From assembly GCF_003182595.1 (NCBI RefSeq), contig NZ_PDNZ01000002.1:124001-188000 (forward strand): a DNA stretch of 64,000 nt, given 5' to 3'. Below are positions 20,613 to 30,750 of this stretch, piece by piece. Below the pieces are notes generated by a model, which searched no databases, was not told the DNA's origin, and saw only the letters and a program-made list of their open reading frames with translations. The DNA comes from Prosthecochloris marina. Lineage in GTDB: Bacteria; Bacteroidota; Chlorobiia; Chlorobiales; Chlorobiaceae. Both the position numbers and the translations under genes were made by a program. Numbering within the stretch: position 1 is the first letter of the stretch; each line of letters begins with the position of its first letter.

Positions 20613-21509
20613 ATGCGTAAACTAATCCTGCTTTTTGTGATTACTCTCTTTCAGCTTTCCCTTCTTTCTGCCTGCCAGCAGAAAGCAGAAGAAAAAGCAC
20701 AGGAAGGTGTTTCATCCGACAAACCTGCCGCACCCCTGGCGGAAGGCTTGTTCAGAAAACAGTTCGAGGGTATTCTGCATATGCAGCTCTCAGCTCCTGA
20801 AGGATCTCAGAACGGCAAACTGTATATCTCGAAACACGGCACACGGTTCGAAATGGATCTGGCCGATCCGGCAACGGGCACCGTCATGCTTCATCTTGTA
20901 ACCTTGACCCCTGCCGATGAGCCAAACCTGTTGTATACGCTCAACGAAAAGGAAAAAACCTACAGCGTCCTGGACATGAACGAGTTCGAAGATGAATTCG
21001 ATACGATGGTTGAAGAAACAGAAAAAGAAAACTACAAGGTTGAACAGCTTGGCACGGAAATCCTGCATGGCTATACATGCAAGCATGTTCGCATCACCGA
21101 CGATCACGGTGAAACCGAAATGTGGCTGACGAAAGACCTTATCAGTGCTGCCGATTTCGCCCGGCTTCAGCCGGGAGGGAAAAAAGGTTCGGCAGCGTTT
21201 GACATCCGCCTGAAAAAAGCAGGCCTCGAAGGGTTTCCGCTCAAAGTTCTGGACAAAGAATCCAACACAACCATGGAATTTGTCAAGATTGAGCGGAAAA
21301 ATCTCGACAAATCATATTTCGAGGTTCCCGGCAGTTACACAAAAAAAGAATCTGCCCTGCAGATGATGGTCCCGCAGATTTCCGATGAGGATATGAAACA
21401 GCTTGAACAAATGCAGGACATGATGAACGAGGAGAATATGAAAGAGATGGAAGAGATGATGAAAAGCATGCAGCAAAAGTTCGAGGGCATGCAGATGCCC
21501 GGCCAGTAA
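20613..21509 (+). CDS. DUF4412-type lipoprotein
   Basis: A 298-residue predicted lipoprotein. The N-terminus MRKLILLFVITLFQLSLLSA is followed by the lipobox Cys (LLSAC). The central part looks like a DUF4412 domain: FEGILHMQL, GTRFEMDL, then LGTEILHGYTCKHVRITD and TEMWLTKDL. The last 40 residues are very rich in Met, Glu and Lys (MMNEENMKEMEEMMKSMQQK), probably helical. Likely envelope-exposed; the substrate is unknown. It is followed by a strong terminator at 21531-21570. Confidence 0.8.
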   Translation: MRKLILLFVITLFQLSLLSACQQKAEEKAQEGVSSDKPAAPLAEGLFRKQFEGILHMQLSAPEGSQNGKLYISKHGTRFEMDLADPATGTVMLHLVTLTPADEPNLLYTLNEKEKTYSVLDMNEFEDEFDTMVEETEKENYKVEQLGTEILHGYTCKHVRITDDHGETEMWLTKDLISAADFARLQPGGKKGSAAFDIRLKKAGLEGFPLKVLDKESNTTMEFVKIERKNLDKSYFEVPGSYTKKESALQMMVPQISDEDMKQLEQMQDMMNEENMKEMEEMMKSMQQKFEGMQMPGQ

Positions 21510-21530
21510 CCCCGTCATCGAGAATAAAAA

Positions 21531-21570
21531 GAGGCTGTCTCAGAATCATAACTGAGGCAGCCTCTTTTTT
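21531..21570 (+). terminator. Rho-independent terminator after the DUF4412 lipoprotein
   Basis: GAGGCTGTCTCAG pairs with CTGAGGCAGCCTC around a short loop and is followed by a T run; A residues before the stem make it potentially bidirectional. The next gene (21614-22291) is convergent and may use it too. Confidence 0.92.
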
Positions 21571-21613
21571 ATTGCGATCACCATCATGACCAACCATTCA
21601 TAATGCCATTTCC

Positions 21614-22291
21614 TTACGTTGTCAACTCACCCGCTTCATGCAAACCGACAATATCCCGGTAAGCCACACAGACCGAACAAATGCTCAGAGGTATGGTCAC
21701 CAGTAAGCCGATCCCCAACGCGAGCACCCCGAGCAGGTTGACCACGAAAAGCAAAAGAAAAAAAACAAACAGAGAAAACCAGTTTTTCGTCACGATCTGC
21801 CGGCTCGTCTCCATAGCCTGCCAAAACTCCATGCGGTAATCGACAATCAGCATGGAAACGAACATGTAACTCACCGCAAGGTATATGCCCGGCAATAGTA
21901 AAAGAGCAAAACCGATACCGACAAGAATACCCGAAACAATACCTGCCAGCACAAGAGGCAGAAAATAGTTGAAACCCTTGAAAAAATCCCCGAACTGAAC
22001 TTCACGGCCCTTGAAAAGCATAAAAATCACAACGATAAATCCAGCATACAGCGGGGAAATAACGGCTGTTGTGGCAAGAGGACCTATGAAATCGAGCCTC
22101 GAAAACAATCCGATCACAACAAAAATAATCACACTGAAAACAATGAATTCACCGGGGCGGGACTTGAAAACTTCCCAACCCTCTTTAAGATATTTCGAAG
22201 GGTCCACCTCGTAGCCATCCTGTATCAGTTTCTCGAACGTGTTCGGGTCCACTTTACGTCCGAAGTCGAACGGCTGTGCTCCTTGTTCCAT
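21614..22291 (-). CDS. multi-pass membrane protein, function unknown
   Basis: A 225-residue protein with a short soluble N-terminus (PFDFGRKVDPNTFEKLIQDG) and then about five hydrophobic segments: IVFSVIIFVVIGLF, AGFIVVIFMLF, LVLAGIVSGILVGIGFALLL, WFSLFVFFLLLFVVNLLGVL and GLLVTIPLSICSV. The shape resembles DUF975/glycerophosphodiester-phosphodiesterase membrane-domain proteins, but I cannot assign a family. A strong SD (AGGGAGG) precedes the ATG at 22291. Confidence 0.8.
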   Translation of the reverse strand: MEQGAQPFDFGRKVDPNTFEKLIQDGYEVDPSKYLKEGWEVFKSRPGEFIVFSVIIFVVIGLFSRLDFIGPLATTAVISPLYAGFIVVIFMLFKGREVQFGDFFKGFNYFLPLVLAGIVSGILVGIGFALLLLPGIYLAVSYMFVSMLIVDYRMEFWQAMETSRQIVTKNWFSLFVFFLLLFVVNLLGVLALGIGLLVTIPLSICSVCVAYRDIVGLHEAGELTT

Positions 22292-22463
22292 AAAAACCTC
22301 CCTTGAGTTTTCACTGGTCGATATGCATTATCAAAAACCACACTTTCAAGATACACAGGATTTTTCTTTTGCGGTGTTTCAGACCTGCAAACAACGCGGC
22401 ACTTTCTCCAGGCCATTGTTGTTTTCATAAAAAGCAACCTGTTTCACAACGGCGGAAAACATC

Positions 22464-22952
22464 ATGCTCGGAAATATTATCAATATGCAGGGTGCTCTTG
22501 ATGCGACAGAAAGCATGATCGAGAAAAGTTATCCCGTTCCTCTGATCTCAGCCGATGAACTCTCGAAAAGGCTGAAAAAGAAGGAAAACATCCTGCTTTT
22601 CGACACTCGTACATACGGGGAATACGCAAAAAGCCATATCGACGGAGCGGTGCTGTTACCGCCAGAAACCCCGACCAATGATTTCATCAGGGAACACGGT
22701 GGGCTGATCAGGGAAAAAACGGTAATCTTTTACTGCTCTGTCGGTCAGAGAAGTTCCAACTATCTCAACAGGGTTTACAAGGCATGCAAGGCTGAAGGCG
22801 CAAAGGAATGCTATAACCTTCGAGGCGGTATATTCCGCTGGTATAACCAGGGGCACCCTGTCGTCAACGAAAATGGCGAAACCGACGATATCCATGGCTA
22901 TAATCCTCTTTGGGGTATGATGATCGAAAAAAGGAATACAAGCCGAAAGTAG
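22464..22952 (+). CDS. rhodanese-like domain protein
   Basis: A 162-residue single-domain rhodanese. The N-terminal motif ILLFDTRTYGEYAKSHIDGA (43-62) is the conserved DxR-xEY-xGHI block, and the active-site loop is YCSVGQRS with Cys91 able to carry persulfide. GGIFRWYNQGHPV is the usual C-terminal signature. Rhodaneses are frequent in sulfur-oxidising Chlorobiaceae, where they shuttle sulfane sulfur, but this one has no sulfur-oxidation neighbours and its partner is unknown. The C-terminal tail (about 20 residues) is polar. Confidence 0.9.
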   Translation: MLGNIINMQGALDATESMIEKSYPVPLISADELSKRLKKKENILLFDTRTYGEYAKSHIDGAVLLPPETPTNDFIREHGGLIREKTVIFYCSVGQRSSNYLNRVYKACKAEGAKECYNLRGGIFRWYNQGHPVVNENGETDDIHGYNPLWGMMIEKRNTSRK

Positions 22953-23023
22953 GCTGTTCTCTGCCAGCAGTCACCACCCCCGGCATCATGGTCATTCGGA
23001 AAAGAATTCCGCTGTACCCGACT

Positions 23024-23680
23024 TCAATCGTCAGGATTCGGGCTTACGAATGGCAAGGGTTTTCCCCGGTCATCGGTACGGATAGCCTGCGTTTTAAACT
23101 TGCTGAGAAAAATCCTCACAGACCCGTCACCTCGCAAGCCGGCCACGGCACCGTCCTGCCAGATACCGTTCTCCCTCGACCAGCGGCTCTGTGGAGGATC
23201 ACCCTGGTTCTGATGCACGTTATGTACTCCTTTTCCCCTCCGGAACGGCTCTCCAAAAACCAAAAGCTTGACAGAACCTTCAAGCACCAGCATGAGATCG
23301 TCGAAAGCGTCATGACTTGCACCATGCTTCCAGGGCAAGCACTCGCCACCGGCATTCTGACACAGAGCCACCGGCTGCAGCTCTGGACTTCTCAGGTAAT
23401 CGAGCGCACCCGATCCCGGCTCCGACCTGAGATAGTGCCAACCGCTTTCGAGAGAGACAAGCCCCCGCATATCACTCTTGCCCAGTTCGATCATCTTCCA
23501 GTGAAGACCGTCATGCTGATTTTTACTGTCAAGATCAACGGCACAGCGGTAAAGACCTTTTCGGGTTTTCACCCGAATATTGCAGTGATAATATTCATTC
23601 TTGCTACGGCCATCATCGCATTCATAGCGGTGAAGCTTTCCGATCAAAACACCGTAGCCGTCGATCAGCGACATGGACAA
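23024..23680 (-). CDS. DUF2278 family protein
   Basis: A 218-residue protein beginning with DGYGVLIGKLHRYECDDG and YYHCNIRV, which fits the DUF2278 (YukJ-like) pattern of a YGVLKG start and a hydrophobic HYxIxV strand. GVHNVHQNQGDPP near the C-terminus matches the family's IHxIHMNQG motif. Function unknown. A longer plus-strand frame (22910-23794) overlaps it entirely, but its translation has no family features. Flanking gaps are about 70 bases on the left and 300 on the right, so it is a lone gene. Confidence 0.78.
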   Translation of the reverse strand: MSMSLIDGYGVLIGKLHRYECDDGRSKNEYYHCNIRVKTRKGLYRCAVDLDSKNQHDGLHWKMIELGKSDMRGLVSLESGWHYLRSEPGSGALDYLRSPELQPVALCQNAGGECLPWKHGASHDAFDDLMLVLEGSVKLLVFGEPFRRGKGVHNVHQNQGDPPQSRWSRENGIWQDGAVAGLRGDGSVRIFLSKFKTQAIRTDDRGKPLPFVSPNPDD

Positions 23681-23978
23681 GCAGACTTGAGTTATTCTTT
23701 GAAAGGTGTTACGGCCTCAAATTACTCATCCTCTGTTTACAAGACAACCCTGAGAGCAATTGTTTTCCCCAGAAGACCATGGAAAGAAAAATAATTCATA
23801 ATGCCCTGGTGCTCAGGATTAAATCCCCTTATATACTACATTATGTGAGTCAGGAATGAGCATTTTGAGTCCATCCTGCCAGTTACTGAAAATCGAATCC
23901 GTCGAGACGGGGCCTGCACGGCATGAAACACGAAGCGGTGCGTCCCTGACGACAACAATTCCTCTAAAGGAGCAATTC

Positions 23979-25985
23979 ATGCATACTGATCCAATCGACC
24001 AGCTGGCTATCAATACTATACGCCTGTTAGCAGTTGACATGGTGGAAAAAGCGCAGTCAGGACACCCGGGCATGCCGATGGGAGCGGCACCCATGGCATA
24101 CGTGCTTTGGACGAAACTCATGAAGCATAACCCGGACAACCCGGAATGGCTGAACCGTGATCGTTTCGTACTTTCAGCAGGTCACGGCTCGGCTCTCCTT
24201 TACAGTCTGCTCCATCTGACCGGGTACGATCTTTCAATTGAAGACCTCAAACAGTTTCGCCAGTGGGGTAGTAAAACACCTGGTCACCCTGAGTACGGCC
24301 ACACCCCGGGCGTCGAAACGACAACGGGCCCCCTCGGGCAGGGATTGTCAAATGCTGTCGGTATGGCAATAGCAGAACGATACTGTGCCGAACGACTGAA
24401 CAGACCGGGAATGGAATTGATCGATTACAATACCTACGTCATTTGCGGCGACGGCGACCTGATGGAAGGAGTCACATCCGAAGCCGCCTCCATTGCCGGG
24501 CACCTGAGACTTGGCAAGCTTATCTGCCTCTATGACCACAATAGTATATCCATTGAAGGCTCAACCGATCTCGCATTTACGGAAAGTGTTCATCAGAGAT
24601 TTGAAGCATATGGCTGGCACGTAGAGAATATTGACGGCAACGATACAGAAGCCGTAGAATACGCAGTTAAAAAAGCGCAAGAGGTTTCAGAAAAACCCTC
24701 GATGATCATTGCTAAAACAAACATCGGGTTCGGCAGCCCGCACAAGCAGGACAGCGCCGCCTCGCACGGAGCTCCTCTCGGCGGGGATGAAGCCGCAATA
24801 GTCAGAGAAAAATTCGGCTTTCCCGAAGGAAGTTCATTCCATGTGCCTGAATCCGTAACCGCCCACCTGAGCAATATTCGCGAGAAAGGTACCACTGCTG
24901 AAAAAAGATGGAACGAGCTCTACCAGGTATATAGTGAAAAACATCCCGACCTGGCAGCTGAAATGAATACCATGCTGCATAATACATTGCCTGACGGCTG
25001 GGAAAACCTCCTGCCGGAATTCAGTCCTGAAGAAAAACTGGCTACACGTAAAGCCTCCTCCAAAGTACTGCATGCAATCGTGGGTAAGCTTCCATTTCTT
25101 GTCGGTGGCTCCGCAGACCTTGCACCCTCGACCGGAACCGAGGTCAAACACGCCTCTGATTTCGCTTCCGGGAACTACGGCGGAGCAAATTTCCGTTTTG
25201 GCGTCAGGGAACATGCCATGGGAGCCATTATCAACGGCATGGCCCTCTCTCGAATGCTTATCCCTTATGGGGCGACCTTCCTGGTTTTCGCGGATTACAT
25301 GAAACCGGCACTGCGACTCGCCGCTCTCATGCAGATCCCCTCCCTTTTCATTTTCACCCACGACAGTATAGCGGTCGGTGAAGACGGCCCGACACACCAG
25401 CCGATCGAACAACTTGTCATGCTGCGTTCGATCCCCGGGCTGACCGTACTCCGGCCTGCCGATGCTCAGGAAACAAAAGCTGCATGGCAGATCGCGCTGA
25501 CACATAAAAAACCAACAGTCCTTGTTTTTTCAAGGCAATCACTTCCTGTACTCGATCCGCAGACCCACCCTGTTGCCGAAGGAACCCCGAAAGGAGGTTA
25601 TGTACTTTCGGAGTGGAGTACTCCTTCGACCGGAGGAAACCGGCCGATTATACTCATCGCAACCGGTTCCGAAGTCCACCTTGCCCTTGAAGCTCAACGA
25701 GCCCTTCAGCAAGAAAAGGTACCGACAAGAGTTGTCTCTATGCCTTCAAGGGAGTTGTTCGAACAGCAACCTGAAACATACCGTAACAACGTTTTACCTT
25801 CGTCCATCCGCAGGAGAATAGTCATTGAAGCCGCTTCACCTTTCGGGTGGGATAAATATGCCACCGACGAAGGCATCATTCTCGGCATCGACCACTTCGG
25901 CGCATCGGCACCGGGAAGCACCGTTCTCAAAGAATATGGATTTACTGTCGAAAACGTTGTAGAAGCAGCAAAAAATCTGCAGTAA
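23979..25985 (+). CDS. tkt: transketolase
   Basis: Thiamine-diphosphate enzyme of the pentose phosphate interconversions, supplying ribose 5-phosphate and erythrose 4-phosphate. Motifs: [15 protein letters not shown], the ThDP/Mg site [34 protein letters not shown], and the pyrimidine-domain [15 protein letters not shown]. The 668-residue length is standard. ATG 23979 is supported by AAAGGAGC 7 bases upstream; a frame opening at 23856 adds 41 non-homologous codons. pgl follows after 22 bases, so the two form a pentose phosphate operon. Confidence 0.96.
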   Translation: MHTDPIDQLAINTIRLLAVDMVEKAQSGHPGMPMGAAPMAYVLWTKLMKHNPDNPEWLNRDRFVLSAGHGSALLYSLLHLTGYDLSIEDLKQFRQWGSKTPGHPEYGHTPGVETTTGPLGQGLSNAVGMAIAERYCAERLNRPGMELIDYNTYVICGDGDLMEGVTSEAASIAGHLRLGKLICLYDHNSISIEGSTDLAFTESVHQRFEAYGWHVENIDGNDTEAVEYAVKKAQEVSEKPSMIIAKTNIGFGSPHKQDSAASHGAPLGGDEAAIVREKFGFPEGSSFHVPESVTAHLSNIREKGTTAEKRWNELYQVYSEKHPDLAAEMNTMLHNTLPDGWENLLPEFSPEEKLATRKASSKVLHAIVGKLPFLVGGSADLAPSTGTEVKHASDFASGNYGGANFRFGVREHAMGAIINGMALSRMLIPYGATFLVFADYMKPALRLAALMQIPSLFIFTHDSIAVGEDGPTHQPIEQLVMLRSIPGLTVLRPADAQETKAAWQIALTHKKPTVLVFSRQSLPVLDPQTHPVAEGTPKGGYVLSEWSTPSTGGNRPIILIATGSEVHLALEAQRALQQEKVPTRVVSMPSRELFEQQPETYRNNVLPSSIRRRIVIEAASPFGWDKYATDEGIILGIDHFGASAPGSTVLKEYGFTVENVVEAAKNLQ

Positions 25986-26007
25986 GCACCATATAGATGC
26001 ACACACC

Positions 26008-26802
26008 ATGCTGATTACAGGAACTGAAAAAAGTACCGTTTCAGATGCCGCGGCGTATATAGCCAACCGTATTTTCAGAGCTATCGACAGCAACGGGTTT
26101 TGCTCGCTTGTACTTTCGGGGGGAAGTTCCCCCCGAAAGCTTTACCGCCGGCTTGCAGAGGGAATTCCCCCTTCCATCATGCAAGAAAAGGGTTTTTCCT
26201 TCCCCGAAAATGCGGTAACCCGAACACTCGATACCACTTCGGTCCGTCTCCCCTGGCAATCGATAATGCTATTCTGGGGTGACGAGCGTTGCGTACCGGA
26301 AAACCATCCTGACAGCAATTACAGAATGGCTCATGAATCGTTGATAGCAACAGTTCCTATACCGGAAAGGAATATATTTCCCATGCCTCACGTCAGCGAA
26401 AATTACGATGTAGCAGCCACTCGCTATGAGCAAGAGCTTAAAAACTTTTTCGACAAACACGGCAAGAACCGCCAAAACTCTTTTCCGGTTTTCGACATAG
26501 TTATTCTTGGAATGGGACCCGATGGTCATACTGCATCACTCTTCCCGGGAGACACGGATGCCCTGGAAGAATCAAACCGGTGGGTTATCCCGATCTACGC
26601 ACCTCAGGGATCTCCTCCCGGATATCGGCTGAGCTTGACATTGCCGGTCATCAACAACGCACGTACAGTAGTTTTTTTCGTAATGGGAGAAAACAAAAAA
26701 AACATGGTCAGCGACATAACTGCGGGTTTGAAGTCGAACCTTCCTGCAGGAATGATCAATCCGAAAGACGGCAAGCCTGTTTGGTTCTACAGCCCAGAGT
26801 AA
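26008..26802 (+). CDS. pgl: 6-phosphogluconolactonase
   Basis: Hydrolyses 6-phosphogluconolactone in the oxidative pentose phosphate branch (DevB/SOL family). Motifs: LVLSGGSSPRKLYRRL near residue 31, FWGDERCVPENHPDSNYRMA, and DIVILGMGPDGHTASLFPG. The 264-residue length is slightly above average because of an insert after KGFSFPEN. It is transcribed with tkt. Zwf and Gnd are not in the window, so I cannot say whether the full oxidative branch operates. Confidence 0.93.
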   Translation: MLITGTEKSTVSDAAAYIANRIFRAIDSNGFCSLVLSGGSSPRKLYRRLAEGIPPSIMQEKGFSFPENAVTRTLDTTSVRLPWQSIMLFWGDERCVPENHPDSNYRMAHESLIATVPIPERNIFPMPHVSENYDVAATRYEQELKNFFDKHGKNRQNSFPVFDIVILGMGPDGHTASLFPGDTDALEESNRWVIPIYAPQGSPPGYRLSLTLPVINNARTVVFFVMGENKKNMVSDITAGLKSNLPAGMINPKDGKPVWFYSPE

Positions 26803-26849
26803 ACCCCTGCTATTTTCGAAGATTACCGCTCAGGCAGACAAGCGGAGAG

Positions 26850-28043
26850 TCAGAGTGCTTTTTTCAAACGACTGCTTTCACTCAGGGAACGGGAAACACA
26901 ATCCTCGATAGCCATTCCACCGAAATAATTACCGGTGAGAAGAAGGTTCTTCCCGGCAAGCAAGCTGTTCATCTTTTCCAACCACTCCCGATGACCCAAG
27001 CGCAACGAAGGAACCGTGTTCAGGACCGTATGCTTATGAATGATCTTGCTCTCGCTGATGCCGAGAACATCGGTGATTCTGCGCATTTTTGTCTCATCGC
27101 TCTCTCCCGGCTTGAAATGAAAGGCAAACCCCCTGTAGTTATCGTCAGAAACCGTGTCACGGGACACCGCAGAGAAGAAAATATCGTTTGGCGAAATGAT
27201 CGCAGCAACGGGTTTGATCGAGAGGTCGCGTTTATTGATCACAACCCCGACGGAATCAACCGTTGCAGCCTTGAGTGAACCGAGATGTTTTGAAATATCG
27301 GGTTCGATCGTTTGAAGCAGATGTGAAGAAACCGCCGAAGGTGTTGCAAGAGCAAGCGTAGTAGCCGAATGAGTAACGCCTGCTTTTGTCGTGATGGCAT
27401 AACTGCCGTCGATTACCTCTATGCCGGTAACTTCCTGATCGGTAAAAACATTGATTCCCTTGCTTTTTGCAATTGCTTTTGCGACAGACTGCAGCCCTTC
27501 CTTGAACGTATAATTCTTCAACACCTCTTTTCGTTTGGGTCTTGACTTAAACATCATGTCCGCAGGAAAATCATCGGTCGGCTGCGAAGGAACAGCATTG
27601 AAGAAATGGCTGAGTGTGTTGTTGTAATTGTTGACCCCAACGATTTTAGAGTAATAGTCACGAACGCTCAACCCCTCCTTTTTGAGAGAGAAGATATTTG
27701 GAATGCTTTTGAGAGCCTCGAAAATATTGAGCGCCGAGAAAACCGATTTGAGCTGCTTATCGACCAAAAGTGTAAAGGGAACCTTCTCACGGGGAATAAT
27801 CGAATCGGTAAGATTACAGGCATCGACAATGTCCAGAAGGTTCTGATATGAGTTATAACAGGTATGAGCTCCGAGCTCGAACCAGAAATTCGCGTTATTG
27901 CCTGTGTAACGGTGAGAGCTGAACGATCCCCCCGGATTGTCGTTTTTTTCCAGCAGTGTCGTTTTGAATCCCGCTTTCGCTGCGTAAAAGGCAAGGCTCA
28001 ATCCGCTGATGCCACCGCCGACAATAACCACATCACTTTTCAT
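26850..28043 (-). CDS. HemY-like FAD oxidoreductase (protoporphyrinogen oxidase candidate)
   Basis: A 397-residue member of the flavin amine oxidase/protoporphyrinogen oxidase superfamily. The N-terminal FAD fold is VVIVGGGISGLSLAFYAA, followed by the dinucleotide motif LLEKNDNPGGSFSSHR, where family members have EAxxRxGG. The C-terminus has LLLTGNYFGGMAIEDCVSRS, matching HemY's GNYxxGxxxxDCI. It is shorter than typical HemY (about 450-470). A role in heme or bacteriochlorophyll synthesis is likely; carotenoid desaturase is less likely by length. It is convergent with pgl. Confidence 0.7.
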   Translation of the reverse strand: MKSDVVIVGGGISGLSLAFYAAKAGFKTTLLEKNDNPGGSFSSHRYTGNNANFWFELGAHTCYNSYQNLLDIVDACNLTDSIIPREKVPFTLLVDKQLKSVFSALNIFEALKSIPNIFSLKKEGLSVRDYYSKIVGVNNYNNTLSHFFNAVPSQPTDDFPADMMFKSRPKRKEVLKNYTFKEGLQSVAKAIAKSKGINVFTDQEVTGIEVIDGSYAITTKAGVTHSATTLALATPSAVSSHLLQTIEPDISKHLGSLKAATVDSVGVVINKRDLSIKPVAAIISPNDIFFSAVSRDTVSDDNYRGFAFHFKPGESDETKMRRITDVLGISESKIIHKHTVLNTVPSLRLGHREWLEKMNSLLAGKNLLLTGNYFGGMAIEDCVSRSLSESSRLKKAL

Positions 28044-28086
28044 TATATGCCTGTTTGAAAGATGTTATCGAAAATTGTGATGCAAT

Positions 28087-28644
28087 TTACTTAAATTCAA
28101 CCACTTCACCATGGCCTTTCCCATCATACCCCCCTTCACGATAGTTCTGTACATACCGGACATAATTCTCGGGTGATTCGTCGATCGTTTCACGTTCAAC
28201 GTCGGTAATGGGCCGCACGACCTTTGCAGGAATGCCGGCCACCAGCATGCCAGAAGGCACTTTAAACCCCTGCCTGACAAGCGAACCTGCAGCGACAACC
28301 GAGTACGGTTCGATGACACAATCATCGAGCAGCACAGCCCCCATACCGATAAGCACATAATCTTTCACCGTACAGGCATGGAGAACTGCACCGTGTCCTA
28401 TGGTGACATTGCTTCCGATATTGAGCGGCCCGGTATCATGTGTTACATGCAGCGTGGCATTGTCCTGAACACTTGTTTTTTCACCGACCCGTATCGGACA
28501 GACGTCCCCGCGAATAACCGTGTTGAACCAGACGCTTGAGTGTGCACCGATGGTCACATCGCCGATAATACGGGCGCCATCGGCAAGAAATACAGATTCA
28601 TGAAGATCCGGATATCTGCCTTTATAGGGTAATACCGTTACCAT
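28087..28644 (-). CDS. gamma-carbonic-anhydrase-like hexapeptide protein
   Basis: A 185-residue left-handed beta-helix protein of the gamma carbonic anhydrase/YrdA family. Hexapeptide repeats run through GARIIGDVTIGAHSSVWF, NTVIRGDVCPIRVGEKTSVQ, NIGSNVTIGHGAVLHACTVK and YVLIGMGAVLLDDCVIE. Metal-ligand histidines are in TLHVTHD, TIGHG and AVLHAC. I chose ATG 28644; an in-frame ATG at 28680 would add 12 residues. Carbonic anhydrase activity is not assured for this subfamily. Forty-odd bases separate it from the HemY-like gene downstream. Confidence 0.88.
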   Translation of the reverse strand: MVTVLPYKGRYPDLHESVFLADGARIIGDVTIGAHSSVWFNTVIRGDVCPIRVGEKTSVQDNATLHVTHDTGPLNIGSNVTIGHGAVLHACTVKDYVLIGMGAVLLDDCVIEPYSVVAAGSLVRQGFKVPSGMLVAGIPAKVVRPITDVERETIDESPENYVRYVQNYREGGYDGKGHGEVVEFK

Positions 28645-28806
28645 GCTTGAAATCAGTTTGAAAATTGAAAAAAGCGGCATCTCTTTTTCGAGTTACCGCA
28701 ACAATTTTGCCACTCCTGTCGAAACAACCAAAAAAATTCACCTTTTCGAGAACAAACATCCAAAAGAAATCCGTCATAAGTTCAACGAGTTATGAGCATC
28801 CTTTTT

Positions 28807-29586
28807 TCATATCGTTATCGTTCCTGACAGATAGGTTACCGCTCGCCCCCCGATCGAGACTCTCGTATCGTTATCCACGCAAAACAACTCGCCTCCTCGC
28901 TTACTGAGTTGGAAGGCATGAAGGTTTTTCTTGCCCAGACGCTTTGCCCAGTACGGTACAAGTGTACAGTGTGCCGAACCCGTAACAGAATCTTCAGCAA
29001 TCCCGGCGCTTGGTGCAAAGAATCGTGAAACGAAATCGGAGTTTTTCCCGGGCGCAGTCACAATCATCCCGAAACCTTCGAGCTTCGCTATGGCATCCAG
29101 ATCGGGATCGAGATTCGTTACAGTATCCTCATCATCAAAAACAACCAGCAAATCACGTGAGACAAGAACATCCGCCGGTGAAGCATCGAGCATGGAGCCA
29201 AGCCCATCAGGGAATGTACATTTTTCAGGTTTTCGGGAGGGAAAATCGAGAAACAGCAGATTATCCTGTCGTTCCACCGATAAAGGCCCGCTCTTGCTCA
29301 TGAATTCCACACGTTCTGAATCACCGTCGGCCCTGCTGAAAATGACATGCCCGCTGGCAAGTGTAGCGTGACCGCAGAGATCTATTTCCAACACAGGCGT
29401 AAACCATCGCAGCTCATAATGGCCTGCCCGACGGACGAGAAATGCCGTCTCGGGGAGGGCATTCTCAGCAGCAACCGCTTGCAGAACATCGTCTTGCAAC
29501 CACTCATCGAGCAAGCACACCCCTGCCGGATTGCCGGCAAAAACTTCGGCAGTGAATGCATCGACATGATAGAATGGAACGTTCAT
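28807..29586 (-). CDS. PhzF-family isomerase/epimerase
   Basis: A 259-residue protein of the PhzF (phenazine biosynthesis-like, diaminopimelate epimerase fold) family. The N-terminal signature is VDAFTAEVFAGNPAGVCLL, the catalytic-glutamate region AAENALPETAFLV, then LRWFTPVLEIDLCGHATLAS, and the second half has FAPSAGIAEDSVTGSAHC. These match PhzF motifs closely. The true substrate is unknown; most members outside phenazine clusters are unassigned, and no phenazine genes occur here. Confidence 0.93.
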   Translation of the reverse strand: MNVPFYHVDAFTAEVFAGNPAGVCLLDEWLQDDVLQAVAAENALPETAFLVRRAGHYELRWFTPVLEIDLCGHATLASGHVIFSRADGDSERVEFMSKSGPLSVERQDNLLFLDFPSRKPEKCTFPDGLGSMLDASPADVLVSRDLLVVFDDEDTVTNLDPDLDAIAKLEGFGMIVTAPGKNSDFVSRFFAPSAGIAEDSVTGSAHCTLVPYWAKRLGKKNLHAFQLSKRGGELFCVDNDTRVSIGGRAVTYLSGTITI

Positions 29587-29651
29587 CTTTGTTTCTTTTT
29601 GAAGAACATGGAACCGGCAAAACGGATGACGGACGCACCGAAAAGGTGATG

Positions 29652-30422
29652 TTATTGGGCGGTGTAGCCACCATCTATGACAAGTTCACTGCCGGTAATG
29701 AATTTGGATTCTTCGGACGCCAGATAGAGCACGCCGTAAGCGATATCGTCAGGCTCCCCGACATGACCGATCGGGTGCTTGCTGTCAAGATGCGCCCTGA
29801 AAGCAGTCGCTCCATCCGGCGAATCCTCGGCAAGTTGCTCGACAAGTGGTGTCCAGATAAAACCCGGATGCACAGAATTGACCCTGATGTTATCCCTTGC
29901 ATACTGCAGAGCATCATTTTTGCTCATCAGTCGAACAGCCCCCTTGGATGCATGATAGGGCGGAAGATCGGCCGCACCGACAAGCCCGTAAATGGATGAA
30001 AGGTTTACAATGCTCCCTCTACCAACTCGCATCATATAAGGAACGACATATTTTGTGCACAGAAAAACCCCGGTTACATTCACGTTTATGACTTTTTCCC
30101 ACTCCTCCCTGGTAACTTCGTGGGTAGGCCTGTTCGCCCCGGCGATACCGGCATTGTTTACAAGCACATCAATAGCCCCGAACACATCGGCAACACCGGC
30201 AAAAACATTCTCGACATCACTTTCGACAGAGGTATCGAGATGCCAGTATTTCGCAATGCCTCCTGACCGTTCAATTTCTTCCGCCACGCGCTGCCCCTCA
30301 TCATCCGCTATATCCGTTACAGCCACTTTCGCGCCTTCTTCAGCCAGCAACAAGGAGATTGCCTTTCCTATCCCGAATGCCCCTCCTGTCACAACAGCAA
30401 CTTTGTTTTCCACTCTTTTCAT
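29652..30422 (-). CDS. short-chain dehydrogenase/reductase
   Basis: Classical SDR of 256 residues. The cofactor motif is VTGGAFGIGKA and the following acidic residue (VTDIAD) favours NAD. NNAG, the catalytic Ser in IVNLSSIYGLVG, and the YxxxK pair in YHASKGAV are intact; PGFIWTPL and the final ITGSELVIDGGYTA are typical. I chose ATG 30422 because AGAGGTG lies 6 bases upstream; an upstream frame to 30578 adds 52 unrelated codons. The substrate is unknown. It is followed by the PhzF gene after 65 bases. Confidence 0.9.
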   Translation of the reverse strand: MKRVENKVAVVTGGAFGIGKAISLLLAEEGAKVAVTDIADDEGQRVAEEIERSGGIAKYWHLDTSVESDVENVFAGVADVFGAIDVLVNNAGIAGANRPTHEVTREEWEKVINVNVTGVFLCTKYVVPYMMRVGRGSIVNLSSIYGLVGAADLPPYHASKGAVRLMSKNDALQYARDNIRVNSVHPGFIWTPLVEQLAEDSPDGATAFRAHLDSKHPIGHVGEPDDIAYGVLYLASEESKFITGSELVIDGGYTAQ

Positions 30423-30750
30423 GATATCACCTCTTGTCTTCGAATTATATGATAGGTCACCTGTTACGTCGCTCATTATATACGTAATACAGATTATCTT
30501 TGGCTTTCCAAAACACTCATCACGATACTCCTTTACAAACATGCCATGAATAAAAAACGGACGAAGTGAAAAAAACATATCGAATCTGCCCGGTAAAGCA
30601 ACCGAAGTGCAGCCGAAAAGGAAAGAGCATGCCGCACGAACCCAGTGAAGTTAAACCTGCGAACATCTCAGGAATCTCTTATATTGATGAGCGGTCGGCA
30701 TTCAACACATTCGACAGGAAAGCATAAGGAACGTATAGCAACGTAACGGT

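Noticed and set aside
22910..23794. 294-codon plus-strand frame
   Set aside because: Its translation lacks protein-like features and it overlaps the DUF2278 gene, which has recognisable motifs on the minus strand.
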